Positions 8,066-17,000 of a DNA stretch of 64,000 bases are shown here, in pieces. Source of the stretch: Paraburkholderia terricola (GTDB lineage: Bacteria; Pseudomonadota; Gammaproteobacteria; Burkholderiales; Burkholderiaceae); contig NZ_FRAB01000031.1 of NCBI RefSeq assembly GCF_900142195.1, forward strand, positions 21,155-85,154, read 5' to 3'. The notes beneath the pieces are model-generated. The model was given only the letters and a program-made list of their open reading frames with translations. It had not been told where the DNA came from and ran no database searches. The translations under genes were made by a program, and so were the position numbers. Position 1 is the stretch's first letter, and each line of letters starts with the position of its first letter.

Positions 8066-9064
8066 ATGAGCAACCCAGGCGCAGCACTCGACGTCATCAC
8101 CTACGGCGAAGCAATGGCCATGTTCGTGGCCGCCGAAACCGGCCCGCTCGCGGGCGTCGGACGGTTCACCAAGCGCGTCGCGGGCGCCGATCTGAACGTG
8201 GCGATCGGTCTTGCCAGGCTCGGCTTCAACGTCGGCTGGATGAGCCGCGTCGGCCACGATTCATTCGGCCAGTACGTGCGCGACACGCTGACGAAGGAAG
8301 GCATCGACCAACGCCGCGTCACCACCGACGAGCGCTATCCCACCGGCTTCCAGCTAAAGTCGAAAGCCGACGACGGCAGCGATCCCGCGATCGAGTACTT
8401 CCGCAAGGGATCGGCGGCGAGCCACCTGTCGCGGGACGACTACGCGGCGGAATATGTACTCTCCGCCCGTCATCTGCATCTGACCGGCGTCGCGCCGGCG
8501 ATCTCCGCGAGTTCGCGCGAACTCGCCTTCCATCTGGCGCATGAAATGCGTGCGGCCGGCAAGACGATTTCCTTCGACCCGAACCTGCGTCCGACGCTGT
8601 GGCCCTCGCGCGCGGCGATGGTCGAAGGCTTGAACGCGCTCGCGGCCCTGGCCGACTGGGTGCTGCCCGGCATCGGCGAGGGCGAGATCCTGACCGGCTA
8701 CACGCAGCCCGAGGACATCGCGAAGTTCTATCTCGACCAGGGCGCGCGCGCCGTGATCGTCAAGCTCGGCGCGCAAGGCGCGTATTTCCGCAGCGCCGAC
8801 GATGCCGCCGTGATCGCCTGTGAACCCGTCGCGAACGTGGTGGACACGGTCGGCGCGGGCGACGGCTTCGCGGTCGGCGTGATCAGCGCGTTGCTCGAAG
8901 GCAAGCCGCTGCCGCAAGCGGTGGCGCGCGGCAATCGCATCGGCGCGCTGGCGATCCAGGTGATCGGCGATTCCGAGGGCCTGCCGACGCGCGCCGAACT
9001 CGACGCGCTCGAACTCGATACGCTCGACCTCACTGCCGCACCGCGCATCGCCAACGCCGCGTGA
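8066..9064 (+). CDS. kguK: 2-ketogluconate kinase (PfkB family)
   Basis: A 332-residue carbohydrate kinase of the ribokinase/PfkB family. It begins with the substrate-binding tract VITYGEAMAMF, has GADLNVAIGLARLG (first PfkB signature) near residue 40, and ends with the ATP/anion-hole signature DTVGAGDGF near 270, whose Asp is the catalytic base. It resembles 2-keto-3-deoxygluconate kinases; the operon context makes 2-ketogluconate the likely substrate, giving 2-keto-6-phosphogluconate. The ATG at 8066 has CAGGAG upstream and avoids translating the tandem repeats that precede it. Confidence 0.85.
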   Translation: MSNPGAALDVITYGEAMAMFVAAETGPLAGVGRFTKRVAGADLNVAIGLARLGFNVGWMSRVGHDSFGQYVRDTLTKEGIDQRRVTTDERYPTGFQLKSKADDGSDPAIEYFRKGSAASHLSRDDYAAEYVLSARHLHLTGVAPAISASSRELAFHLAHEMRAAGKTISFDPNLRPTLWPSRAAMVEGLNALAALADWVLPGIGEGEILTGYTQPEDIAKFYLDQGARAVIVKLGAQGAYFRSADDAAVIACEPVANVVDTVGAGDGFAVGVISALLEGKPLPQAVARGNRIGALAIQVIGDSEGLPTRAELDALELDTLDLTAAPRIANAA

Positions 9065-9152
9065 ACGCAGTTCGATAACAACAAGAGCGCCCGCACGGCG
9101 CCGCATGACAACCGTTCATCATTGTTTCGGAAAGCCGTCAAAGGAGACACTC

Positions 9153-10436
9153 ATGACCTCATCGCTTGCGATCCGCCGTTGGTGGACGATCATGCCGATC
9201 GTTTTCATCACCTACAGCCTCGCTTATCTCGACCGCGCGAACTACGGTTTCGCCGCCGCCGCCGGCATCAACCAGGACCTGGGCATCAGCAAGGGACTGT
9301 CGTCGCTGATCGGCGCGTTGTTCTTCCTCGGCTATTTCTTCTTCCAGATTCCGGGCGCGATCTACGCGGAACGCCGCAGCGTCAAGAAGCTCGTGTTCTG
9401 GAGCCTCGTTCTGTGGGGCGGCTGCGCGGCGCTGACCGGCATGGTCAGCAACATTCCCTCGCTGATGGTGATCCGCTTCATGCTCGGCGTGGTCGAAGCC
9501 GCCGTGATGCCGGCGATGCTGATCTTCATCAGCAACTGGTTCACGAAGCGCGAGCGCTCGCGCGCCAACACCTTCCTGATTCTCGGCAATCCGGTGACGG
9601 TGCTGTGGATGTCGGTGGTGTCCGGCTATCTGGTGCATTCGTTCGGCTGGCGTCACATGTTCGTCGCCGAAGGCGTGCCGGCGATTCTATGGGCCGTGTG
9701 CTGGTGGTTCATCGTGCAGGACAAGCCGCAGCAGGTCTCGTGGCTCACGGCGCAACAGAAGGCCGATCTCGCCGAAACGCTGCGCGCCGAGCAGGCCGCG
9801 ATCAAACCCGTGCGCAATTACGGCGAGGCGTTCCGCTCGCCGGCGGTGATCAAGCTGTGCGCGCAATATTTCTGCTGGAGCATCGGCGTGTACGGTTTCG
9901 TGCTGTGGCTGCCGTCGATCCTGAAGAACGGCTCGACGCTCGGCATGGTGGAAACCGGCTGGCTGTCCGCGCTGCCGTATCTGGCCGCGACGATCGCGAT
10001 GCTTGCGGCTTCGTGGGCATCCGATAAACTCAACCGCCGCAAGGTGTTCGTGTGGCCGTTTTTGCTGATCGGCGCGGTGGCCTTCGCGGCGTCGTATGCG
10101 ATCGGCTCCACGCACTTCTGGCTGTCGTACGCGCTGCTGGTGATCGCCGGCGCCGCGATGTACGCGCCTTATGGCCCGTTCTTCGCGATCGTGCCGGAAC
10201 TGCTGCCGAAGAACGTCGCGGGCGGCGCGATGGCGCTGATCAACAGCATGGGCGCGCTGGGTTCGTTCGTCGGCTCGTACGTGGTCGGCTATCTGAACGG
10301 CGCGACCGGCTCGCCCGCGGCATCGTATGCGTTCATGAGCGTGGCGTTGATCGCCGCGGTGATCCTGACGCTGGCCGTCAAGCCGCAGCCGCTGACCAAG
10401 GCCCCCACGCTCGCCACACCGTTGCAAGGAAAATAA
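9153..10436 (+). CDS. kguT: MFS 2-ketogluconate transporter
   Basis: A 427-residue major facilitator superfamily protein with about twelve membrane helices, in the anion:cation symporter (ACS/phthalate permease-like) style: ITYSLAYLDRANYGFAAAAG in helix 1 and FFQIPGAIYAERRSVKKL after helix 2. It probably imports 2-ketogluconate with protons across the inner membrane. The ATG at 9153 follows AAGGAG; an earlier in-frame start adds a non-conserved tail. It ends four bases before kguD, which supports one transcript. Confidence 0.87.
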   Translation: MTSSLAIRRWWTIMPIVFITYSLAYLDRANYGFAAAAGINQDLGISKGLSSLIGALFFLGYFFFQIPGAIYAERRSVKKLVFWSLVLWGGCAALTGMVSNIPSLMVIRFMLGVVEAAVMPAMLIFISNWFTKRERSRANTFLILGNPVTVLWMSVVSGYLVHSFGWRHMFVAEGVPAILWAVCWWFIVQDKPQQVSWLTAQQKADLAETLRAEQAAIKPVRNYGEAFRSPAVIKLCAQYFCWSIGVYGFVLWLPSILKNGSTLGMVETGWLSALPYLAATIAMLAASWASDKLNRRKVFVWPFLLIGAVAFAASYAIGSTHFWLSYALLVIAGAAMYAPYGPFFAIVPELLPKNVAGGAMALINSMGALGSFVGSYVVGYLNGATGSPAASYAFMSVALIAAVILTLAVKPQPLTKAPTLATPLQGK

Positions 10437-10440
10437 GCTG

Positions 10441-11406
10441 ATGAAGAAGATCGTCGCCTGGAAATCGTTGCCCGAGGACGTGCTCGCCTATCTGCAACAG
10501 CATGCGCAAGTCGTGCAGGTCGATCCCGCGCGGCACGACGCGCTGGTTGCCGCGTTGCGCGATGCGGACGGCGGCATCGGCGCCAGCGTGAAGATCACGC
10601 CGACGATGCTCGAAGGCGCGAGCCGGCTGAAGGCCTTGTCGACCATCTCGGTGGGCTTCGACCAGTTCGACGTCGCCGATCTCACGCGGCGCGGCATCGT
10701 GCTCGCGCACACGCCGGACGTGCTGACCGAATCGACCGCCGACACCGTGTTCTCGCTGATTCTGGCGTCGGCGCGCCGGGTGGTCGAACTGGCGAACTGG
10801 GTCAAGGCCGGGCAGTGGCGGCAAAGCATCGGGCCGGCGCATTTCGGCGTGGACGTGCAAGGCAAGACGCTTGGCATCGTCGGGCTGGGGCGCATCGGCG
10901 GCGCGGTCGCGCGGCGCGCCGCGCTCGGCTTCGGCATGAAGGTGCTGTACACGAACCGCAGCGCGAATCCGCAGGCGGAACAGGCGTACGGCGCGCGGCG
11001 CGTCGAGTTGGCGGAGCTGCTTGCCAGCGCCGATTTCGTCTGCCTGCAAGTGCCCTTGACGCCCGAGACGAAGCACCTGATCGGCGCGGCCGAACTCGGG
11101 TCGATGAAGCGCAGCGCGATTCTGATCAACGCCTCGCGCGGCGCGACCGTCGACGAAAACGCGCTGATCGAGGCGCTGCGCAACGGCACGATTCACGGCG
11201 CCGGTCTCGACGTGTTCGAGACCGAACCGCTGCCGGCCGATTCGCCTTTGCTGACGATGCCGAACGTGGTCGCGTTGCCGCACATCGGCTCGGCGACTCA
11301 CGAGACGCGTCACGCGATGGCGCGCAACGCGGCGGAAAACCTGGTCGCTGCGCTCGACGGCACGCTCACCGCCAACATCGTCAATCGCGGAGTCTTGCGT
11401 CGGTGA
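10441..11406 (+). CDS. kguD: 2-keto-6-phosphogluconate reductase (D-2-hydroxyacid dehydrogenase)
   Basis: A 321-residue D-isomer-specific 2-hydroxyacid dehydrogenase. The nucleotide-binding motif GLGRIGGAVARRA is near residue 147, the catalytic Arg lies in INASRGATVDENAL, the Glu in LDVFETEPL, and the His in LPHIGSATHETR. It is close to GhrB/KguD enzymes. In this operon it should reduce 2-keto-6-phosphogluconate to 6-phosphogluconate with NAD(P)H, feeding the Entner-Doudoroff or pentose phosphate route. A GGAAA ribosome binding site precedes the start, and kguT ends just upstream. Confidence 0.88.
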   Translation: MKKIVAWKSLPEDVLAYLQQHAQVVQVDPARHDALVAALRDADGGIGASVKITPTMLEGASRLKALSTISVGFDQFDVADLTRRGIVLAHTPDVLTESTADTVFSLILASARRVVELANWVKAGQWRQSIGPAHFGVDVQGKTLGIVGLGRIGGAVARRAALGFGMKVLYTNRSANPQAEQAYGARRVELAELLASADFVCLQVPLTPETKHLIGAAELGSMKRSAILINASRGATVDENALIEALRNGTIHGAGLDVFETEPLPADSPLLTMPNVVALPHIGSATHETRHAMARNAAENLVAALDGTLTANIVNRGVLRR

Positions 11407-11417
11407 GCCATGCGCCA

Positions 11418-12590
11418 ATGAACCCGATGCCGCCCGCCACGCCGCGCCGCGCGACGATCACCGACGTCGCGCGCGAAGCCGGCACCGGCAAGACCAGCAT
11501 CTCGCGCTATCTGAACGGCGAGATGAGCGCGTTGTCGCCCGAGTTGCGCGCGCGCATCGAGGCGGCGATCGAACGGCTCGACTATCAGCCGAACCAGATG
11601 GCGCGTGGGCTCAAGCGTGGCCGCAACCGGTTGATCGGCATGCTGCTCGCCGACCTGACCAATCCGTACACCGTCGAGGTGCTGCAAGGCGCGGAAGCGG
11701 CCTGTCACGCACTCGGCCTGATGCCGCTGATCTGCCACGCGGCGAACGAAGTGGAGATGGAGCGGCGCTATCTGCAACTGCTCACCACCTATCGGGTGGA
11801 AGGCGTGATCGTCAACGCGCTCGGCGTGCGCGAGGAAACGCTGCGGCCGGTGGGCGGCGGCGGGATTCCGGCGGTGCTGGTGGACCGTTCGGTGGAAGGG
11901 CTCGTCGCCGATATGGTCGGCCTGGACAACCGGGCGGCGGCCGAACTCGGCACGCGGCATCTGCTGGATAACGGCTTCGACGAGATCTGGTTCGTCGTGC
12001 AGCCGTTCGAGCAGGTCAGTTCGCGGCAGTTGCGCGAGGCGGCGTTTCGCGAGGTGATGCGCGCGCAGGGGGAGTGGAGTGCGAGTGCGGTGGGTGGTCG
12101 AGGGGAGGGCGGTTGGGGTGCGTCGGGAGTAAGTGGAGTAAGCGGCCCAAGTCGTGCAGGCGCCAATGGTCGCGTGCGCGGGCATACGCTGGTGCTCGAT
12201 CTTGCCGACAGCGCCGCGGTGCAACGCGGCCTCGCCGAACTCGACCGCGCGATCGATGCGGCTGGCGATGCAAGCAATGCCCCAACCAACGCCCCAACCA
12301 ACGCCGGCCGCATCGCCCTGTTCGCCGCGAACGCGCCGGTCGCGCTCTGCCTCGCGTTGCACCTGAAGGCGCGTTACGGCGCCGCCTGGCAATCACGCGT
12401 CGCGCTCCTCTCCATCGACGACCCCGATTGGGCCGAATTGACCGGCGTTACGACCATTCGCCAGCCTACCTACGAGATCGGCTACCGCGCGGTCGAGTTC
12501 CTGCACGAGCGCATCGAAGGCGTTCAAACCAGTGCGCGCGACTGCCTTTTGCCGGGCGAATTGATCGTCCGCGCCTCGACCTTGCGCTGA
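11418..12590 (+). CDS. ptxS: LacI-family regulator, PtxS-like, with low-complexity insert
   Basis: A 390-residue LacI/GalR regulator, longer than the usual 330-350. The helix-turn-helix and hinge are at residues 11-60 (ATITDVAREAGTGKTSISRY then ARGLKRGRNRLIGMLL). The effector domain is interrupted near residues 218-245 by a Gly/Ser/Ala-rich stretch (GGRGEGGWGASGVSGVSGPS) and again by a short PTNAPTNA repeat near 290; these account for the extra length. Position at the end of the kgu operon, eleven bases after kguD, matches ptxS. It is expected to bind the palindrome at 6883 and to release it with 2-ketogluconate. A tandem repeat starts at its stop codon. Confidence 0.85.
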   Translation: MNPMPPATPRRATITDVAREAGTGKTSISRYLNGEMSALSPELRARIEAAIERLDYQPNQMARGLKRGRNRLIGMLLADLTNPYTVEVLQGAEAACHALGLMPLICHAANEVEMERRYLQLLTTYRVEGVIVNALGVREETLRPVGGGGIPAVLVDRSVEGLVADMVGLDNRAAAELGTRHLLDNGFDEIWFVVQPFEQVSSRQLREAAFREVMRAQGEWSASAVGGRGEGGWGASGVSGVSGPSRAGANGRVRGHTLVLDLADSAAVQRGLAELDRAIDAAGDASNAPTNAPTNAGRIALFAANAPVALCLALHLKARYGAAWQSRVALLSIDDPDWAELTGVTTIRQPTYEIGYRAVEFLHERIEGVQTSARDCLLPGELIVRASTLR

Positions 12591-12640
12591 TTTCCCGCTG
12601 ATTTCCCACTGACTTCGCGCTGACTTCGCGCTGATCTGCG
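12585..12640. repeat. 11-bp tandem repeat overlapping the ptxS stop codon
   Basis: Five copies of an 11-bp unit (CGCTGATTTCC, changing to CGCTGACTTCG) begin at 12585, three bases before the TGA stop of ptxS, so each unit repeats the stop codon. The array ends 54 bases before the next gene. Confidence 0.8.
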
Positions 12641-12694
12641 ATCATTCGGGCTGCGGCGCGCAGCGGGTGCGCGCCGGTCATCGCAAGGAAACTC

Positions 12695-13504
12695 ATGGTT
12701 GTTGCACCGCTTACCCTGTCGAGCCTCGCCGTCGCGACGCTGCTGGTCGCCGCTTTACCGTTCCTGATCTACCGTCGTCTGCGCCGGCCGCTCGCGCTCA
12801 AGCCGCGCGATGCGATCATCGGCATCGCCGTGTTCGCGCTCTTCGCGATGGTGATCGAACGCGCGCTGAACGATTACGTGCTGCATCGGAACGAGGCGAC
12901 GGCCACTTTCCTGTCGAATCCGCTCGCCTTCGTGGTGTACGGCGCGCTCGTTGCCGGAATCTGCGAGGAGGTGGGACGCTTCATCGGCATGCGCCTGCTG
13001 CTCAAGCGCGCCGCGGCGAAGCCGGCCTCCACGGCGGCCGCCGGCGACGGCACCGCGCTCACCTACGGCCTCGGCCACGGCGGCGCCGAAGCGTGGCTCG
13101 TCGGCGTGCTGGTGCAGATTCAATGGATTCTGTTCGCGGTGCTCGAAAACCGTGGCGAACTGGACGGCTATCTAAGCAACCTGCCGGCCGATTCGTTGAT
13201 GCGCATCCACGTGATTCTCGCAAGCCTGACGCCGCAGACGGCCGGCATCTTCGCGCTCGAACGCGTGGCCGCGCTGGTGTTCCAGATCGGCTTGTCGGTG
13301 CTGATGTGGCGCGGCTTGCGGGCGGGCTGGCGCGGCATCCTGCCGCTCGCCATCGTGCTGCACGCGCTGGTGGACGTGCCCGCCGCGCTGTTCCAGGCGC
13401 AACTCGTGCCGCTCGCGGCGGTGGACGGTATTTATGCGCTGGCGGCGCTGCTCGTCGCGGGTCTGTTGTTCAGGACGTTCCGGCGTGCGCCGGTGCCCGC
13501 ATGA
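12695..13504 (+). CDS. YhfC-family intramembrane glutamic protease-like membrane protein
   Basis: A 269-residue membrane protein with about seven hydrophobic segments. The tract AGICEEVGRFIGMRLLL and the later YGLGHGGAEAWLVG correspond to the EExxR-like and GHGG/E motifs of the YhfC / PrsW-like family, related to Abi/CAAX intramembrane proteases. The paired Glu residues and the His would form the putative active site inside the membrane. Substrates are unknown. It stands alone after the kgu operon, and its start ATG follows an AAGGAAA sequence. Confidence 0.75.
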   Translation: MVVAPLTLSSLAVATLLVAALPFLIYRRLRRPLALKPRDAIIGIAVFALFAMVIERALNDYVLHRNEATATFLSNPLAFVVYGALVAGICEEVGRFIGMRLLLKRAAAKPASTAAAGDGTALTYGLGHGGAEAWLVGVLVQIQWILFAVLENRGELDGYLSNLPADSLMRIHVILASLTPQTAGIFALERVAALVFQIGLSVLMWRGLRAGWRGILPLAIVLHALVDVPAALFQAQLVPLAAVDGIYALAALLVAGLLFRTFRRAPVPA

Positions 13505-13580
13505 GCCATGCCGGCGCGTTGAACCGTCGGCCCATCCTTGCGATATCCGCGGACTCTCCAGACCACTTTCGGCACATCTC

Positions 13581-13946
13581 ATGGAAGCTTACCAATACGA
13601 CTGCGCGAATCCCGAGTTCGAGGAATTGGCGCGCGTCATCAGCGATCTTTTCCCCGAGCAGACGCAGTTCATCCAGCGCGCGGCTGAGGACGGCACGCCG
13701 ACGCTGGCGATTCACTGGGTGGCGATGCGTTTCGGCGCGGCCGCGCGCCGCATCGTGATGAGCGTGGTGATCGCGCCGGCCGCGTGGGCGCGTTATCGCG
13801 CGTTGCCGGCGCGGCTGCGCGGCCGCAGTTTCGCGGTGCTGCGCGCATATGTCGAAGCGAGCATCGGCTCGCTCGAAGAGCAGTATGCGAACGGCGAGGC
13901 GGTGCCGCGCGACGTCACCGTCGATCTGGGCGACGAGTTTGCCTGA
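13581..13946 (+). CDS. Hypothetical protein, 121 residues
   Basis: A small soluble-looking protein beginning MEAYQYDCANPEFEELARVI, with a mixed alpha/beta character and a basic helix (WARYRALPARLRGRSFAVLR). Codon use matches neighbouring genes, which supports it being real. No known domain was recognised and no signal peptide or membrane segment is visible. The ATG at 13581 was chosen because upstream sequence in this frame overlaps the previous gene. Its stop codon lies inside a 13-bp tandem repeat. Confidence 0.65.
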   Translation: MEAYQYDCANPEFEELARVISDLFPEQTQFIQRAAEDGTPTLAIHWVAMRFGAAARRIVMSVVIAPAAWARYRALPARLRGRSFAVLRAYVEASIGSLEEQYANGEAVPRDVTVDLGDEFA

Positions 13947-13975
13947 CGGGTTTGCCTGACGGTTTTGCCTGAAGC
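13937..13975. repeat. 13-bp tandem repeat overlapping a stop codon
   Basis: Three copies of GTTTGCCTGACGG (the third diverged) begin in the last codons of the preceding gene and repeat its TGA stop. The array ends four bases before the stop codon of the convergent PGDYG gene. Confidence 0.8.
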
Positions 13976-13978
13976 GAA

Positions 13979-14416
13979 TCAATCCGCGAGCCGATAGACC
14001 TTCGCGAAGCGCGCGGCCTGCACGACGCCGTAGTCGCCCGGCGCGTACTGCATGATCCAGTCGCCGGCCGCGCCATGCAGCACGTCGCCGCCGTCCGCCG
14101 AGCGGGCGAGCGAGAACGCTTCGTTCATCTGTTTGGCGAGGACGACGGCGGGGCGGTTGCGGTACGGGCCCGGTTGGCCGTGCGAGACGGCGGCGTCGGC
14201 AGGGAGGTATTTGGCGTCGAAGCGCTCGCGCGAGACGACCCAGCGGTCGCCGGTCGATCCGGTGATCAGCGCGTCGCCGCGAGCATAGCGGTTCGGGCCT
14301 TCGAGGCTCATCAATTGGCCTTCGGCGGCGGCGAATTCGACGCTCACCGTTTCGTTCTTGACGACACGGCGAGCGTTGGCATCTTGACTGAGGTCGAGGT
14401 TTTTGAGTTCGGTCAT
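13979..14416 (-). CDS. PGDYG-domain protein
   Basis: A 145-residue soluble protein beginning MTELKNLDLSQDANARRVVK. It contains the tract APGDYGVV near the C-terminus that names the PGDYG family, and GDWIMQYAPGDYGV and YARGDALITGSTGDRW fit its two halves. The family has no established biochemical function. Start at 14416, because the upstream in-frame extension is Arg/Ala-rich and lacks a ribosome binding site. It is convergent with the preceding gene and separated from the next minus-strand gene by an inverted repeat (arms 14542-14551 and 14559-14568). Confidence 0.75.
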   Translation of the reverse strand: MTELKNLDLSQDANARRVVKNETVSVEFAAAEGQLMSLEGPNRYARGDALITGSTGDRWVVSRERFDAKYLPADAAVSHGQPGPYRNRPAVVLAKQMNEAFSLARSADGGDVLHGAAGDWIMQYAPGDYGVVQAARFAKVYRLAD

Positions 14417-14580
14417 GAAGCGAATGGGTGGAGAGATGTTGACCGCGGCGCCGTGACGTGGCGCCGCGCATGCCCGCATCATGCCAGATGCGTCTCGAGA
14501 CCCGCTTCTTTTGCCGCTGACGGCGGCGTGAATGAATCGCGGCGCAGCGCGCAAACGCCGCGCTGCGCGCGATCAAAGTC

Positions 14581-15108
14581 TTACGGCTTGACCGCCGCGT
14601 CGCTCGCGGGCGCCGGCGCGACCTTGCCGACCTTGCCCTTGCCATGATGACGACGACCGCCCACGACGCCGCCCGGCTGATGGAACGTCACGTCGGCCAG
14701 CTTCTTCTGTTCCGGCGAGAGGCTGTTGTACAGCGGGTCGAATGCGTCGACCAGCTTCTTCATGCCGTCCGCGTGCGCTTGCGAGATCGCGGCATATTGC
14801 TTCATGTCGTCGACCGCCGTCACGTTGGTGGCCGCCTTGCGCTGCTGGAACAGTTGGCCCATCGTCTGGCCGTTGCCGCGCATCACGTCGGCGAAGGTGT
14901 TCCACTGCGGCTCCTGCGCCGCCGTGATCTTCAATTGCGAGTGCAGGTAGGCGATGCGGTCCTCGACGTTGCGCTCGTGTCCGGCCTTGGCGGTGGGCGA
15001 GGAAGCGGCGGCGCTCGCCGCGGGGGAAGCCGGAACCGGCGCGGAAGCCTGGGCGAATGCGCCGCTCATCGCGACGGCGGAGGCCAGCAGTACCAGTGTT
15101 TTTTTCAT
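14581..15108 (-). CDS. Spy/CpxP-like periplasmic LTXXQ protein
   Basis: A 175-residue exported protein. The first 20 residues (MKKTLVLLASAVAMSGAFAQ) are a signal peptide with AFA cleavage. An Ala/Pro/Ser-rich linker follows, then a helical domain with LKITAAQEPQW and LSPEQKKLAD, the LTXXQ-type motifs of the Spy/CpxP family of periplasmic chaperones. The C-terminus is rich in His, Gly and Lys (GGRRHHGKGK), which might bind metal. It is monocistronic and divergent from a LysR gene at 15301. Confidence 0.78.
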   Translation of the reverse strand: MKKTLVLLASAVAMSGAFAQASAPVPASPAASAAASSPTAKAGHERNVEDRIAYLHSQLKITAAQEPQWNTFADVMRGNGQTMGQLFQQRKAATNVTAVDDMKQYAAISQAHADGMKKLVDAFDPLYNSLSPEQKKLADVTFHQPGGVVGGRRHHGKGKVGKVAPAPASDAAVKP

Positions 15109-15300
15109 CGAAACTCCTGATGTCTATTCGAATTGGGACAAGGCGTACAGGGCGAGCGGCCCGCCATGCGTGCGTGAGCCGTGGCGACGCATGGCGACCG
15201 GCTGCCTGGTTCGCCGTCGGCGCTATTAGTATCACGATATCCCTACAATGCGGCTCGTGCGCGACAAACGCTTACAACCGAAACGAACAGGAAATAGCGG

Positions 15301-16185
15301 GTGGATAAATTCGTCAGCATGGAGATTTTCGTCGCCGTGGTCGAGGCGGGCAGCTTGACCGCGGCGGCCGAGCGCTTCGACATTTCGTCGGCGATGGTGG
15401 GCAAGCACATCCGTTCGCTCGAAACCCGATTGGCGACGCGGCTGCTCACGCGCACCACGCGCCGGCAAAGTCTGACGGAGATAGGCCGGCAGTATTACGA
15501 GCAATGCCGGCGGATTCTCGCCGACGTGAAGGCGGCCGAGTCGCTCGCCGAGGCGATGGCGGCCGCGCCGCGCGGCGTGCTCAAGGTGACGGTGCCGCTC
15601 ACTTACGGCGCCGAGGTTTTCGCGCCCGCCATGACCGACTATCTGAGCGCGTGGCCGGACGTCACGCTCGAACTCGATCTGTCGAACCGTGTGATCGACC
15701 TGGTGGAAGAGGGCTTCGACGCGTCGGTGCGGATCGGTCATCTGCCGGATTCGAGCTTCGTCGCGCGACCGTTGAAGCCCTACCGGATGCGCGCGTGCGC
15801 GTCGCCCGCGTATCTGGCGCGCGCCGGCACGCCGCGCACGCCGGCCGATCTCGCGCATCATGAATGCCTCGGTTTTCTGCATTGGGGCCGCGAAGGAACG
15901 TGGCGGCTGGACGGCGAAACCGCCGGCGACAAGCCGCTGCGTGCGGGCCGGTTTCGCGCCAACAACGGCCAGGCGCTCAAGATTGCCGCGTTGCGCGGCT
16001 TCGGCCTCGTGTTGCAGCCGGAGGCGCTGCTCGCCAAGGAGATCGCCAGCGGCGAACTGGTGTCGGTGCTCGAGGACTATCTGCCTGAAGGCGCGCCGGT
16101 TCATCTGCTTTACCCGCGCGATCGCCGCGCCACGCCCAAGCTCACCAGCTTCATCGATTTCGTGATCGAGCGGTTCGGTGCGTGA
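15301..16185 (+). CDS. LysR-family transcriptional regulator
   Basis: A 294-residue LysR protein with a standard N-terminal helix-turn-helix (MEIFVAVVEAGSLTAAAERF, then SSAMVGKHIRSLETRLATRL) and an effector domain of the CrgA/AaeR branch (VPLTYGAEVFAPAMTDYL, ending LTSFIDFVIERF). The GTG at 15301 has AGGAAA upstream and is preferred, but the ATG six codons later would also work. It is divergent from the Spy-like gene, which may be its target, although this arrangement is weak evidence. Confidence 0.88.
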   Translation: MDKFVSMEIFVAVVEAGSLTAAAERFDISSAMVGKHIRSLETRLATRLLTRTTRRQSLTEIGRQYYEQCRRILADVKAAESLAEAMAAAPRGVLKVTVPLTYGAEVFAPAMTDYLSAWPDVTLELDLSNRVIDLVEEGFDASVRIGHLPDSSFVARPLKPYRMRACASPAYLARAGTPRTPADLAHHECLGFLHWGREGTWRLDGETAGDKPLRAGRFRANNGQALKIAALRGFGLVLQPEALLAKEIASGELVSVLEDYLPEGAPVHLLYPRDRRATPKLTSFIDFVIERFGA

Positions 16186-16252
16186 GTGAAAGCGCTGCAC
16201 GCGAGTGCCGAGCGCCGCCTTGCCTGCCGTTGTGTGCGGCGCCTGCCGCTTC

Positions 16253-16399
16253 ATGCTTACCCCCGGTGTGCGCTATAACGACTCGATCCCACTCGACCTT
16301 CTCAAGTAGAAGTTCACTATCGAATCTAACGCTATCGGTGAATGGAAGGCGTGTTGCGATCTGATCCGAGAGTTCGGCGATCGCACGCGCCTTGGTTAG
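16253..16399 (+). pseudogene. Decayed small reading frame with an internal stop
   Basis: A frame starting with ATG at 16253 reads 18 codons (MLTPGVRYNDSIPLDLLK), then a TAG at 16307, then 29 codons that look protein-like (KFTIESNAIGEWKACCDLIR and onward) to a TAG at 16397. Base composition is less GC-rich than the surroundings. It looks like the remnant of a gene in the accessory patch before the Tlde1-like effector. The 16186-16517 gap otherwise contains only a TATAAT box at 16480-16485. Confidence 0.3.
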
Positions 16400-16517
16400 T
16401 TCAAATAGGCCCCACGTATCATCTAACGCTGCGGTGACCGTCTAGTTTGCGCGCGAGGCGCGGCACCGAAGCTCGCTTCTATAATGGGTGCAAGTCAGAC
16501 AGACAGAAACCCGACCT

Positions 16518-17000
16518 ATGCCAATAGCATGCACGTTTCGTTTAAACGGCCAACGAATGTCCGCCCTCCAATGCCCCGGTTTCGGCGGCGTCGCCGCGTT
16601 CTCGGGCGACGGTTCATCGATCGACGACCCGAATGCAACAGCCAAGGCGGACGAAGGCCCGCTGCCGACCGGCACGTACTACATCATTGACCGACAGAGC
16701 GGCGGCCATCTGGGTTGGCTGTGGGATGCCGTCAAGGATACATTCGTACACAGCAACCGAAGCGAGTGGTTTGCGCTGTATCGCAATGACGGAAAGATCG
16801 ACGACTGGACTTTCATCAACGGCGTCCGTAGAGGCAATTTCCGTTTGCATCCTGTGGGCCGACTCGGCGAAAGCAAGGGTTGCGTGACCGTAGCCAATCC
16901 GGCACAGTTTCAGCAGTTGCGTGCGTTTTTGACGTCGCAGACGCAACAGACGATTCCGGGATCTAACATCAATTACTACGGCACGGTGATGGTGCGATGA
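16518..17000 (+). CDS. Tlde1-like (DUF2778) type VI L,D-transpeptidase effector
   Basis: A 160-residue protein without signal peptide. The first half has GPLPTGTYYIIDRQSGG, and the second half has GNFRLHPVGRLGESKGCVTV; His111 and Cys122 match the catalytic pair of the DUF2778/Tlde1 family, which resembles YkuD L,D-transpeptidases and attacks peptidoglycan in the periplasm of target cells after type VI delivery. Length fits the family. Start: the ATG at 16518 gives the family-like N-terminus MPIACTFRLNG; a GTG at 16488 is an alternative. The gene directly downstream overlaps by four bases and is a plausible immunity gene. No T6SS structural genes are in the window. Confidence 0.8.
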   Translation: MPIACTFRLNGQRMSALQCPGFGGVAAFSGDGSSIDDPNATAKADEGPLPTGTYYIIDRQSGGHLGWLWDAVKDTFVHSNRSEWFALYRNDGKIDDWTFINGVRRGNFRLHPVGRLGESKGCVTVANPAQFQQLRAFLTSQTQQTIPGSNINYYGTVMVR

